A stretch of 64,000 nucleotides of DNA from Tubulanus polymorphus (GCF_964204645.1 NC_134031.1:5253001-5317000); one strand, 5' to 3'. Positions 38,801-47,993 are shown, counted from the first letter of the stretch. Made by a program: numbers and translations. The notes: a model not told the origin generated them from the sequence alone.

Positions 38801-40434
38801 CCGCCGATAGAAAAGTCAGCGCCCAGGAGCGCGCCGTGAATTTATCGAATAAAAATCACGGCAGCCGTTTGTCGCGCGAACTCGCAGAAAGGCATCGGTG
38901 ATTGCGCGCAGAGCCGATCGCCGTTTTATCCCGCGTTCGACGTTTATTGAATTTGATGAGTCAAAATGTTAAATGTCGTAAATTCGATTTAAAACATCGA
39001 AGACGACGACGTCGAACGCGCTGGAGCAGCCCGCGAGAACAGAGATCGACGCAAATTATCGGGCGATGAATTAATAAACGTCGAAAAGAAGCTTTTCGTA
39101 GTTATAGTTGGCTGTGTACAGATATTGGTCTTCTGGAGCGGTTTTCAGGCAGCTTTAGTTTAATGGCTTGAGTAAATGGCTGAATTTCGATAGGATAACA
39201 GAAAAAATATAACAGAGAAATCCATCTAAAGCCAAAATTTGCCTTTTGGCTGCTGAAATACAAACAAACTGCCCTAAACGGACTCTAAAATGATTTCATT
39301 TGAGAGTCCATTGGGTAACTAATAAGTGGAAATCAATAAGCAGAAATAAACTCAGCAAACCACACACATAAACGTTCTTTGCGAAGACACTATACAATGA
39401 CAAGATGGTGGGCTTTATGAAAAAACGTTTGGAAATATTTGGAAGTATCATCCTGTCATTATTCAATATCAAAATTCAAATGAAACGACGTTCTCGCTCC
39501 CAGATCAACGTCGTCAATCCCTCGGCTGGGATTCGAACCTTACGGCATCGTGAGACTCCGTCCCGGCGCGTCGTACTTTAGAATAACGTTTAGACATTCG
39601 TAACGAAACGAATATTCCGAATTTATGTAATTAAATGTTTATCTTAACTTGTGCATTTCAGACAGCGATAGTCAACAGCGCAACAAAACCAAACGGGTGC
39701 GGACGACCTTCACCGAAGAACAGCTACAAGTGCTACAGGCGAATTTCCAGTTGGACAGCAATCCAGACGGACAGGACCTGGAGAGAATAGCGCAGATAAC
39801 CGGTCTCAGCAAACGCGTGACGCAAGTGTGGTTTCAGAATTCTCGAGCGAGGCAAAAGAAACACCAACAACAGACGACTGGTGGCAAAATGGACGGCGCT
39901 TCCCCTCAGTCCGTGCATACAGGTATGTTCAGTATATCAATTGATACAAATAAATTCTACCGAACAAAATCAAAAATGCATGAATACAAAAAAAGTCATG
40001 TATGTTAAGTACAGAGCATTTTTAAGCTTCGGATTATGTGAAATCATGAAAAATGCTTAATATGTTTGACTGTATTGAGTGCCATATACCTGGGTTGCAA
40101 TATAAAAAAATCGAACTACAGAATCAAGAAAAAACTTATACCTTCGTATTTTTGTAGTTTTTAATTCTCAAATAAATAATGCTTGTATGGAATACCATAT
40201 ACATTCCGAAATAGTTCCTTCAAACTTACCGCAATAAAAACCAAAATAGCTGAATATCATTTGCGACGTTTTCTAGCTATATAAGTCCGGTGATGCTCTT
40301 CTGTACCTATTATAGTAGGATCTCATCTATAATACAAAACATACCCAAAATTGGTGCTTCATTATTCGAATATAAACCCTTTTCTCATTGCAGACGATGG
40401 TGTAGATTGGGGATTATTGGACGAGAGTTCGTAA
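20804..40434 (+). CDS. LIM-homeodomain transcription factor, Lhx6/Lhx8/Arrowhead class (6 exons)
   Basis: Complete spliced gene, 297 aa. Exons: 20804-20899, 22249-22350, 26254-26435, 32060-32271, 39662-39922 and 40394-40434; all introns are GT-AG and in phase. Residues 1-66 are acidic and serine-rich. LIM1 (72-124) keeps the zinc ligands CxxC, HxxC, CxxC, CxxD. LIM2 (133-186) contains [17 protein letters not shown] and [12 protein letters not shown], closely matching the Lhx6/8 subgroup. The homeodomain (207-266) has R5, W48, F49, Q50 and N51 in VWFQNSRAR. The two LIM domains and the homeodomain lie on three separate exons. Family members specify neuron types in vertebrates (cholinergic and GABAergic forebrain neurons), and Arrowhead acts in insect imaginal cells. 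The LIM domains bind Ldb/Chip co-factors in the nucleus. Upstream CCAAT boxes and motif-rich introns suggest complex control. The last exon adds only 13 residues, so the C-terminus is shorter than in vertebrate Lhx6 and Lhx8; another 3' exon could be used instead. Confidence 0.93.
23130..23290. promoter_or_regulatory. Candidate intronic enhancer (intron 2)
   Basis: The stretch has 'gttaattaactattaat', 'gtaattgatcacg' and a K50-type homeodomain site 'ggataatcc', in sequence of higher complexity than its surroundings. Inference from motif content only. Confidence 0.25.
24645..24745 (+). repeat. AAT-linked 'tatatagcgc' repeat, copy 2
   Basis: An ATT/ATC tract followed by 'tttttatatagcgct' and 'ggctcaaagcgctttaca'. 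It shares its layout with the copy at 6768-6870. It lies in intron 2 of Lhx6/8. Confidence 0.65.
25390..25615. promoter_or_regulatory. Candidate intronic regulatory island
   Basis: A CpG-containing block with an octamer-like 'atgctaattgg' and 'caaattaacc', about 650 bp before the LIM1 exon. Similar CpG-richer islands without coding potential occur at about 27040-27260, 28000-28390, 28990-29400, 30060-30720 and 33780-34100. All are inferred from composition alone. Confidence 0.2.
26714..26804. mobile_element. Short hairpin MITE (CTTGCCAGGGTTTGGTTGCC)
   Basis: The left arm 'cttgccagggtttggttgcc' starting at 26720 is a perfect inverted repeat of 'ggcaaccaaaccctggcaag' ending at 26798, and matching continues imperfectly outwards. 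Total about 90 bp, in intron 3 of Lhx6/8. The perfect arms suggest a recent insertion or a selected hairpin. Confidence 0.7.
31119..31300. mobile_element. MITE family M1, copy 2
   Basis: The left end 'gcctgacgcacacgacgcag' and the right end 'ctgcgtcgtgtgcgttgggc' are near-perfect inverted repeats. The interior has the same 'gaaac'/'gtttc' blocks as copy 1 at 3105-3292. It is in intron 3 of Lhx6/8. Confidence 0.75.
32299..32370 (+). repeat. Dispersed repeat R2, copy 1
   Basis: 'ctgcagcattagctatcccg' with 'agatggcgcgacgagca' and 'tttgaactga' recurs at 41252-41330. It begins about 30 bp after the LIM2 exon ends, so it is a recent or tolerated insertion close to a splice donor. Confidence 0.6.
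33323..33410. mobile_element. Pogo-like MITE
   Basis: The left end 'tactgtaaagcctcccttta' and the right end 'aaggggtccactgta' are imperfect inverted repeats, and the element is bounded by TA. The internal 'ctctctataatggagacctccc' is typical of pogo/Tigger-derived MITEs. It is in intron 4 of Lhx6/8. Confidence 0.6.
34586..34691. mobile_element. MITE family M2, copy 2
   Basis: The left 'ccggttttacaagctgttat' and the right 'ataccagtcgataaaactgg' are inverted repeats, with an inner perfect stem 'gctaactcaatt' / 'aattgagttagc'. It is related to the copy at 14507-14602. Confidence 0.65.
38216..38412 (+). repeat. Triplicated tandem repeat, about 80 bp
   Basis: The motif 'cgttgaaggattttcttgtt' followed by 'accaaa(a/t)tcg' and 'gcacagtgcaagcgtgg' occurs twice in full, and a third degenerate copy begins 'ccgctgaaggattttcatgtt'. 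It ends directly before the hairpin at 38423-38497. Confidence 0.75.
38423..38497. repeat. 75-bp hairpin (AAGAACGTTCCTACAC)
   Basis: The arms 'gaagaacgttcctacac' and 'gtgtaggaacgttcttc' pair over about 26 bp around a loop of about 23 nt. It is either a very short MITE or an RNA hairpin; its size is similar to a pre-miRNA, but the near-perfect stem favours a MITE. It is in intron 4 of Lhx6/8, about 1.2 kb before the homeobox exon. Confidence 0.6.
38640..39060. promoter_or_regulatory. Candidate CpG-rich regulatory island before the homeobox exon
   Basis: About 400 bp of unusually CpG-rich sequence ('cgcgcggtgctc', 'gcgccgtgaatttatcg', 'ggcagccgtttgtcgcgcg') with no open frame of interest, roughly 600 bp upstream of the homeobox exon. 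It could be an enhancer or an internal promoter. Inference from composition. Confidence 0.25.
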
Positions 40435-40979
40435 AATCAGGCGGCAACATTCGAACAGCGGCCATTTCGCATTTCATTCGAGAGAGAATTGACTCTTCAT
40501 TGTGGCGTATTCACTCGTCATACTGTTTCGCATTAAGACATTGACAAGAGGAAACTATATGAACTGTGTAACATTAGTGGACAAGGTGCAAAAACTGGAT
40601 TACTCGTCACAGCGTTGAAGAACGTAGTTCGTCTGACGATTTTTTCGTAGTTGGCCGCCGGAAAAGGTTATCGTTTGGACCACGTAGCCATCGCACAGTC
40701 GCAAACTCGACATCGTTAACCTTCGGTTCCGTTTAGGATCTAATAGCCGATCCGCCGTATCCATTTCATCGATTGCGTCATCTTCACCAGTCATCGTTAT
40801 CTTCAAAGTTACTCATTCCAATGTATAAACATAGGTACCGACCCAAAAGGCTTCGGCGAAAATAATCTGATCCAAGTCGCTGTATGAAAACTGCGGGTTA
40901 TTTATTTAGAATTTGCTGTTTGTTTTCCGGGGATATTGGAATATTATACAGACGATCATCGATGTGAATTTGATTGGAT

Positions 40980-40985
40980 AATAAA
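40980..40985 (+). terminator. Possible poly(A) signal of Lhx6/8
   Basis: AATAAA about 545 bases after the Lhx6/8 stop codon. It is the first canonical hexamer noticed downstream. Confidence 0.4.
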
Positions 40986-41251
40986 GGGAAAATCTGTGCT
41001 ACTCGTTTCAAACGCTACGCATCCCTTTTACTGATAAACGAAATTTACCCGAAGCGAGAACGTTTAAAAAGAAATTGAATTATTTTATGTCAGATCGATA
41101 GAGGACCAGTTTCACAAAAAAACCGAAAAGACAATATGAACTCTTGAATAGATATACGTTATTTAATGATTCAGTAAATACTGCACACATTGTATTAAAG
41201 AGTCGATACTTTTTATGAAACCGGTCTCAGGCAATTTGGCCAATGAGGAGC

Positions 41252-41330
41252 TGCAACACCAGTTATCCCACGAGATGGCGTGACGAGCACTATATCTTAC
41301 GTTTTCAAAATTCAATTTTGAACTGATTTT
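41252..41330 (+). repeat. Dispersed repeat R2, copy 2
   Basis: 'ctgcaacaccagttatccca' with 'agatggcgtgacgagca' and 'tttgaactga' matches the copy at 32299-32370 just after the LIM2 exon. The two copies face the same way. Confidence 0.6.
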
Positions 41331-43114
41331 GTAGGCCTCCTAATCCACGCATTATCACACGACCCACCACATTTACGTCTCCATTTTTCTACTTACTATA
41401 CTATACTACTTACTATTTTCTACTTACAACCTACTTCTTTCAGTTACCGTTTATAATTCAATTATTTGTGAGATATGTTCATTCAACCGACCGAGTAACT
41501 ACTAGCGAACCTAGCGGATCCTCGCTTGCCGTGGAATCCTCAATTGCCGCAGCAGCTCCCCATTCATCCTCGACAGCATCTTTATCAGCGATTTCGACAT
41601 ATGGCTTTCGACATTTTTTTTTGTTTTGTTCCTCGATGTATCGGCACGGATCGCGTGCACACGATGGGCGCTCTTTATGTTTCTGTCATTCTGTTATTAC
41701 TATATGAAAATATATTATATGTACATAAATAGATATAAATATATATGTATATGAACGTAAATAACTATACCAAACGTTGCGGTCGTGTTCATCGCTGCAG
41801 CAGTTTGAAAACTGCGAGGGCCGATGAAAATCTTGTAAATGTCCGACGAAAAATCATAAAATAAAAAGTGGTTTCAATAAGAAGATATCGACGTTGCGTA
41901 AATTTGATTGATTTGTTTTGGAGAAGACACTTCGAACAGACTTTTTCTTTTTCGATAAATGCCACGAGCAATTTGTCATGTTTTGCAACCCGACGAAGAC
42001 GGCAAAGAGGAACAATGTTTTTAGTCCGAAGTATTCCAATAATTCTACATGAAGCCGGACGCATACAAAATATACGAAAAACATTTGAGGCTTCGCGAAC
42101 GTCACCATTATTAGCACGCATGGTTTTTCAGTGCGCAGAACAAAAACAAACGGGTTTCTTTTGGTGTTACGGGAACGTTTTCTGATCGCATCTATTCTTC
42201 TCTGTGTGGCCTCTAAACACGAGGAGGATTGACACTGATTTACGGTACGTGTTGTCTTGTGTATGGACGTGTGTCCTGTGATCAACCGGAGTCCGCCCCT
42301 CTCTCGTCAGCTAACGAGTGATCGTCATCGTTGATGTTGAGTATAGTTTGCGACGATACAACACACGTTATTCTTTCCTCGCGCTATAATTTACATTTCG
42401 GTGCAGATCGTTAACGCGGCCAGATCTGATGAATCAAAAATTTTCTAATGTCTGTATTTTGCCGTATACGCGGGTTCATTACATTTCACTTCTTGATTAT
42501 AGTGTTTTTAGTTAATAGACATCGAAAAACACCCAAGGTTCGAGCTGATTTAAGGGCTCAATGCCACCTGGGAGTGGCCAGATCATTACTCCAAGATGCC
42601 ACGAAGACAATTAAGCCCAGAGTATCATACTGAGGTGTAATTAATAATTTTGCGTGTAGATGTTGATAGAGGGTTCGAACAAGCCCAGAGGGCAAACGAC
42701 CGCGTATTGGTATGGATGAGCTAATCTACAGCGGTGAGGGAGACAGAGAGAGCCATGACCCCCGGGGGCAGTCTGCGGTAATGGTCACTCGGCTGGACGG
42801 AGCAGCAAATAGAATCAGCTTCGTTCCCCATGTGCGCGCGCGAGCGCGGTCGATTGACACGCAAGATTGCTTTGACCCCGAGTCTCATAAATACATCTCA
42901 AAACGGTGACACATTCGGGATCAGGCTCGAGCCGCGATGATTTATAGGGGGCTGTTAGTAATGGTGTTATTCTCTCAAACGGTGTAAAAATTATTCTTCT
43001 ATCACGTTATGAAGGCAATGCCCTTTCCCTTTCGCCCTACCTCTCCCTCTCCATTTCCCTCCCCATCTCCCTCTCCATTTCCCTCTCCATCTCCCTCTCC
43101 ATTTCGCTCTCGCT

Positions 43115-43302
43115 GTCCTTCTCCCTCTCCCTCTCCCTCTCCCTCTCCCTCTCCCTCTCCCTCTCCCTCTCCCTCTCCCTCTCCCTCTCCCTCTCCCTCT
43201 CCCTCTCCCTCTCCCTCTCCCTCTCCCTCTCCCTCTCCCTCTCCCTCTCCCTCTCCCTCTCCCTCTCCCTCTCCCTCTCCCTCTCCCTCTCCCTCTCCCT
43301 CA
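43115..43302 (+). repeat. (CTCCCT)n hexanucleotide microsatellite
   Basis: About 188 bp of almost perfect ctccct repeats, preceded by 90 bp of degenerate copies (43025-43114). The tract is pure polypyrimidine on this strand and could adopt triplex DNA. Its translations (Ser-Pro and Glu-Gly or Arg-Glu repeats on the other strand) are artefacts, not genes. Confidence 0.95.
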
Positions 43303-43763
43303 CAATCGAGATTCAAATTTCCATACAGGATTTTGACCTACGACTGATTTGGGTTTGGGATTACGCATATACAGCCTCGGAAATGTTTACGGTCAGTCTA
43401 AAGGTGGTTGAAAGACAGCATAGGAAACTAAGAAATGTACCAAGCATAGGTATTTTATTTCGGTTTGTTGCTTCTGAAGGCGGAGTTTCACTGGTGCTAT
43501 GGAGTTTCACTCGGTTGAATTATGAAATTTCGTATTCATATCTAACCATACAAGTGGATTCAAATTCCTTTCATTGAATCGATGGAACGGATTCTGAAGG
43601 TTTACAATGAAGTAGTGAGTAAACAGTAACATATAGATTTTCTAATACTGATAAGTACAAGTGAATTCGAATTCGTGAATAAAACGATCTAACAAATTAA
43701 AATGTAGTATCGAATAACAAGTTCAATCGATGAATTTTCATATTCTGGATGACGGTAGAAGCT

Positions 43764-43790
43764 TGGAGTAATCATTGGATGATTACTCCA
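43764..43790. repeat. 27-bp palindrome
   Basis: The perfect arms tggagtaatcat / atgattactcca are separated by tgg. It sits about 180 bp upstream of the TATA-like box of the peptide gene that follows, and could be a dimeric homeodomain-type binding site (TAATCA). This is speculative. Confidence 0.45.
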
Positions 43791-43945
43791 GTAGAAATGG
43801 ATCCAAAATTGAATCGAATATATTGATCGTGTTGGAATTTAATATAGTTATTCAAATTCGTATTTCAAGTTTGAGTTTGACTCAAAGTGGATTCGAATTC
43901 CTCTTGTTTCCTATGGCTGAAAAAATAAACCGAAGCCACTGGAAA

Positions 43946-43956
43946 TATATTTAAGG
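43946..43956 (+). promoter_or_regulatory. TATA-like box of the two-cysteine peptide gene
   Basis: 'tatatttaagg' lies about 70 bp before a strong splice donor (aaacac|gtaagt, 44026/44027). The segment between would be a non-coding first exon, as in the six-cysteine peptide gene at 50 kb. Confidence 0.4.
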
Positions 43957-44220
43957 GAGATCAGCAGAAACAGCAGATCAAGGAAAGGGCCGCGGCTTCG
44001 AATCCAGTTAAACTTCTACTAAACACGTAAGTAATATTCATTTAGATACTGAAGTTATCATTGACTCTAGGACATGGTTTGTACGGGTTGTTCGGATTAT
44101 TGTTTCAGCAATTTCCACGCCACACCCATCAACTAATGGCTCTTGCTATATAGAAAGACATACTAGAGTGTGTATTTTCTTGTGTTTCCAGGTTTAATCA
44201 GTTCCAACACGTTATCTACA

Positions 44221-45138
44221 ATGATCGGTAAGTCACCTTGAATTCATCTTTATTCACTCGTCAAAATGTTTATCATCAACTAAGAAACGGATATACATAT
44301 ACAAGGGTATACTCCGCGTGGATAGAATTTGTCGGTTACTTTTATCAGTTTTTGCAGATAAAGACTCATTAAAAAGTATTAGATTTTCGATATTGCACCC
44401 TCTGTACAGAGCTATGCATCCAGGCTCTGGACGAGTCTTTCATAGTTCATCTCAATATTTTGTAACATAAATTATTATGATACGTAATTATGTTCCATGA
44501 GAATAAAACCAATCAATCTTCGATAGAGAGTTGACTGGTAGGCTGATATAAATGTCTGCATTGAGAATTTATAAGTAAAACCCACAGTTGATTACTTAAT
44601 GATTTATTTTATCCATGACGGTTTTTGAACGTCAACATTGCTACGTTTGTCAACTATGTATGTACAGTAGAACCCGCTTAATTCGGATCATTTGAGACCA
44701 AAATAATCATCCTGATTTCCCTAAATCCGGATGAAGTAATTTCCTTAGACCAAAATCCGGATACAACCGATCCGAATTTAGCGGTTTTGATTCTATACGT
44801 GTATAAGACACTACAAATTCAAAAGCAAACAAATGACATTTCGAACTCTAGATACCATCGTCAGGTGTGGATGAAAATGACTAAAACAGCAGGATGTACG
44901 TACTGAGAAGACCAAGTTAGAAATCATAATAGTCTAATAACTATATCATGTCTATCTTCTTTTTATCTTCTTAGGCCAGGTGCAAAGATTCGTTGTTCCA
45001 CTTTCTGGGATTTTCGCTGCTTTCTGGGCCATGGCTGCTGCCGATGACGAGAACGAAAAAAGAGCAGAGGCTTTTATTCAGAGGCTCATTCGACAAGGGC
45101 CCTATAAACCGTGTTGGGCAGAAAACCCGTGTTCTTAA
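44221..45138 (+). CDS. Small secreted peptide precursor with a two-cysteine loop
   Basis: A short spliced gene for a 56-aa precursor. The coding parts are 44221-44227 and 44975-45138, joined GT-AG in phase. Likely non-coding leader exons are about 43976-44026 and the 5' part of 44192-44227 (acceptor 'tgtttccag'). The first 25 residues contain a hydrophobic stretch (FVVPLSGIFAAFWAMAAA) that reads as a signal peptide. An acidic spacer DDENE then leads to a dibasic KR processing site. The predicted mature peptide has 24 residues and ends with the loop CWAENPC plus one serine. This is the layout of a neuropeptide or secreted effector precursor. I do not recognise the family. The loop is unlike vasopressin, somatostatin or allatostatin C by spacing. 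The start codon has only two whole codons in its exon, so the splice join decides the protein. Confidence 0.6.
44663..44796. mobile_element. Pogo/Tc1-like MITE (CAGTAGAACCCGCTTAATTCGG)
   Basis: It lies in the intron of the two-cysteine peptide gene. The left terminus 'cagtagaacccgcttaattc' and the right terminus 'gaatttagcggttttgattct' are inverted repeats bounded by TA on both sides, the target preference of Tc1/mariner-pogo elements. An internal subterminal 'aaatccgga' is repeated. Confidence 0.75.
44840..44880 (-). repeat. Penelope-like terminal motif
   Basis: On the minus strand it reads 'ctgacgatggtatc', then 'gagttcgaaatgtc'. This is again the box-stem-CGAAATGT order of Penelope-like termini or hammerhead motifs, and is closer to the consensus than the copy at 4311-4361. 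Confidence 0.4.
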
Positions 45139-45291
45139 AAACACACACAGACAATCAACTCTTCTGTGTTCTCTGGGGTTTAAAATGTCTTTTTTTAACA
45201 TCAAATATTCTTTCTTGAAATAGATTTTATTTCACTTTATATTTGTGTTCTATTCCATGTATCTCTTTAGTCTAGTTAATCGAGTTCGGGG

Positions 45292-45480
45292 ATGTTTTCG
45301 GGAGTGGATCCAGGTTTTTGGATAAGGGGGTGGTGGGCGGCATCGAGCGAAGAGATTTTGAAATACAGGATGCGCCGGGTATATGCGATTTCCAGGCACC
45401 TGAGGACAAAATCCCCACCTGGTGTCTTTTTCAAAACGCATATCAACGAAAATAAGGGGGGCTACGCCGCCGCTTCCGCC
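45292..45480 (+). repeat. Repeat-derived open frame ('GVDPGFWIRGWW')
   Basis: The 162-codon open frame starting here begins with translation of the 'ggagtggatccaggttttt' terminus that recurs in many animal repeats, and the rest has no protein-family features. It is best read as part of a non-autonomous hAT-like repeat rather than a gene. Confidence 0.45.
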
Positions 45481-46526
45481 CCTTCCTTAAATCCGCCCCA
45501 AAGGTTTTTAGGTCGGTATCAAAAAGGCGCTTCTGTTCAGGATCCAGTTGAGTTCGAGGCCCAAGAATCAGCGACTGAAAAGGTACAGTATAAACTTAAG
45601 GCCACCTACAAATTGAAGCTCGTTTCGCATCATTTTCATTTTCCGCACGCGTCAATAAAAAGTTCGTCCGTAAAAAAACAAAAATCTATAGAAATCTGCA
45701 GAAATCTGCAACTTTATGTTACTGTGGCAGGTGAGCATTTCGATAACGAAGTGCTTTACATTCTGATTCAAGGTCGTTGATGCCTAGATTTCCCCATTTA
45801 AGAAATAATGATTAGTCGCCCTCGTCACTTTTGGCTTTTATTTCTCTCATGTTTTTTTTTAAAGGTGGTAAAAACAAAAACCTGCCTAGCACTTTTTCAA
45901 AAGGAATGATTAGAAAGAAGTGTAGTTTTGCGTGGCTTTACCGGTGCATCTTGCCTCGCCCTCGGTACCTGATGCCCTACTGAATGTGCATCCAGGCTCG
46001 TCTATACTGGTTACCGGTCTCTATCTTCCTTATTGACTGGGACAGGCAACAATTCTAAGGCTAGTCGGGCATGATTTCGCCCCGTGGCAGTCTCGTAATG
46101 CCACGGGTTAGAATCTCTACCGAAGCGTTGATCTAGAGACGTCTGTTAGACAAACTTCTAGACAATGGAACACGCTTAGTGCGGAAATGCTATTTTATTC
46201 TTCAATTCATCAACGCATTCTGATATATACATGTGTTTGGGATAAAAACACTGGTATCGTTGTACAAATAGGTTATTTAAACAATAAACAGATATCTGTA
46301 CGGCAGCATCATACGCATCTTTTTGTAGTTCACTGAAAAATAATCATCTAAATAGAAATTAATTATCTGCGTTGAAAAAACCCACACAGAAAAATAGCAT
46401 ATATTTAATCTTTTAAGTTTATATAGATGGTTTGAATTCACCGAAGAATTGTTCATGTATCCGATTGGAAATGAAATTTTCGAGCCTGTACATGTTGCTC
46501 GATTTAAACAAAAAATTCTGTAAATT

Positions 46527-46704
46527 CGATCGCCGATCACACAGCCATATCTGTACGTCGATTTCCCGATTTCAACATCAAACCCCCTGTTTCACTCCCG
46601 GTTAGTGTGGTTGGTTCGTAAGGGGCAAAACGTTCAAAATAAATTCAAAAATAATCAACGACTCCAATAAATAAGAGGGGAAAACAATCCCTATTTCAAA
46701 AAAA
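46527..46704 (+). repeat. Dispersed repeat, family R1, copy 2
   Basis: Matches 1107-1394 through 'cgccgatcac', 'aaaccccctgttt' and 'gtgtggttggttcgtaagg', and ends at 'caatccctattt'. It lacks an internal AT-rich part of about 90 bp that is present in copy 1. Confidence 0.65.
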
Positions 46705-46860
46705 ACCTTTGAAACCCACTATTCAAATGAGATTATAATATAACATGATATTTCATATTCAAACTAATTTGTTTACATGCTGCATTACGCTGCGTATCAG
46801 CGTGGTTTACATGAAGATTTACAATGAATCAATGTGCTGTTTATATGGCCCTTGAGGAAT

Positions 46861-46914
46861 TCCATAGTTTCCGGTAAAACAGTTCAGCCAGAAATTAATA
46901 GCATAATTTACTCT
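46861..46914 (-). pseudogene. GPCR fragment, TM7 only
   Basis: The minus-strand translation VNYAINFWLNCFTG matches VNYAINFWLYCFTG in TM7 of the intact GPCR at 58354-59256, with 13 of 14 residues the same. No other part of the receptor is nearby: upstream sequence is an R1 repeat and the other side is an element beginning at 46966. It is a relic of a dispersed receptor copy. Confidence 0.7.
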
Positions 46915-46965
46915 AATAAAATAGCTATCTATTTTGAGAAACTGCAAAAATGGGAGATCCATAAT

Positions 46966-47296
46966 CAGGGGCAGGTCCGGTGGCAGATTTTGACTGGAGC
47001 ACAAGACTTGAAAAAAGGAATACTGAAAAAGAGGCAAGCATCTAGAAAGAGCAAGCGTGCGAAGCCAAAATGGGGTTCTAGAAAAACAGTAACTTACAGC
47101 GTATATCAATGCAATTTCCAGGCGCAGACACTCAGGTGGCATTAGAGAGAATGTAAGCTTAGTACTGACTGCTGCTCTGTTAGTTATGTGTGAAAAATTG
47201 CCCTGAAAAAATAGATGGCCTTTGTTTTTCAAAAGGGTACGGTAATATAGCGACGGGAGCACGTGCCGCTGGTGCCCCGCTCTGGATCCGCCACTG
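46966..47296. mobile_element. Non-autonomous hAT-like element (CAGGGGC...GGATCCGCCACTG)
   Basis: The termini 'caggggcaggtccgg' and 'ctggatccgccactg' are imperfect inverted repeats of the CAGnGGCGGATCCAG type found in animal hAT MITEs. 'ataat' flanks both ends as a possible target duplication; a typical hAT site would be 8 bp. Confidence 0.6.
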
Positions 47297-47414
47297 ATAA
47301 TCCTGCAACCTACCGATGCGAAAGATAGGTTACATCTAAACAAATATCGCAAGACGTATATTCACAGATAGTAAAGAGACATTATAACTAAAATGATGAT
47401 TTTGGTCACGCCTT

Positions 47415-47420
47415 TTTATT
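47415..47420 (-). terminator. Poly(A) signal of the minus-strand six-cysteine peptide gene
   Basis: AATAAA on the minus strand, 30 bases beyond the stop codon at 47450-47452. Confidence 0.55.
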
Positions 47421-47449
47421 TCATATTCAATACATATTCATGGAATGTA

Positions 47450-47766
47450 TTAGTTATGGCAGCATTTGCCGATACCCCAGCTGCAGCAGTTGCTGCTTGG
47501 TCCACCGATCAGCCAGTAGGTTCCCTCACCCAAACCGAATCTTCCTGGGCAGAAACATGGTACACCTCTTCTGGCAACATGTACTTCATCTGTAATTTAA
47601 AAATATCACGTCAACAAATATTTAAAAAAAAACTGTACAAGAATTTTGTGCATAAAGAAGAAACCATTTTAATTTACGAAAATTTAATGCAAAGATTACC
47701 TTCTGCCGTGGCGGCTCCGACGACCATGAAAATGGCCAAAGCAACGATCAAAGTTTTGGTAAACAT
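47450..47766 (-). CDS. Small six-cysteine secreted peptide, paralogue A
   Basis: A two-coding-exon gene on the minus strand (47766-47700, then 47589-47450), 68 aa. The first exon is a signal peptide beginning MFTKTLIVALAIF. The second starts with an acidic spacer and a dibasic RR, followed by a mature part of 38 residues with the cysteine pattern CxC-x20-CC-x6-CC. A likely non-coding leader exon ends at the donor 'aacaaccag|gtaagc' (47850 on this strand). The gene is clearly paralogous to the plus-strand gene at 50730-51164: same exon sizes, same intron phase, same signal start MFTKTL and the shared block WLIGGP. The CxC...CC layout and a TxWLxGGP-like core resemble defensin-like peptides and ion-channel-active peptides of the sea-anemone type, but the spacing differs and the match is by eye. 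An antimicrobial or venom-like role is possible and not shown. Confidence 0.78.
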
Positions 47767-47993
47767 TCTGAAAAAAAAAATGTTCATAGTAAAATCTTTT
47801 GCTGATTGAGCGTTTGTTTTAAGTACGTTTTTTACGGAAAAGTGCTTACCTGGTTGTTATTGGTGTCTGTGTTTAGATGAACAGTAAATTTCAGTAACAG
47901 ATATCCTGCATTTATTGTCTCAAATAAGCGCCAGCCGGGTGGGATTAGTCAACCGAGAGATTAAATGCCACTTGAATTATTCGAAAATTAGTC

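Larger units (their letters stand above)
40986..43940. other. Intergenic stretch between Lhx6/8 and the peptide gene
   Basis: No supported exon. An R2 repeat copy lies at 41252-41330 and a hexanucleotide tract at 43115-43302. Overlapping open frames on both strands near 41790-42285 are unrecognised, and neither has a splice or promoter context that would make it a gene. Confidence 0.5.

Noticed and set aside
39480-39600. tRNA gene on the minus strand (B-box-like GGTTCGAATCCC)
   Set aside because: The B-box-like string is there, but no matching acceptor, D and anticodon arms could be assembled. Similar strings near 14075, 46100 and 56480 suggest a tRNA-derived SINE at most.
41789-42285. Overlapping open frames on both strands after Lhx6/8
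   Set aside because: Up to 143 codons but with low-complexity, hydrophobic-basic content and no homology that I can recognise.
43002-43347. Long open frames encoding Ser-Pro, Glu-Gly and Arg-Glu repeats
   Set aside because: They are translations of the (CTCCCT)n microsatellite in several frames on both strands, with no start context, splice sites or non-repetitive protein sequence.
45292-45780. 162-codon open frame as a protein gene
   Set aside because: Its start is a translated transposon terminus (GGATCCAG type) and the rest has no family features or coding signature.
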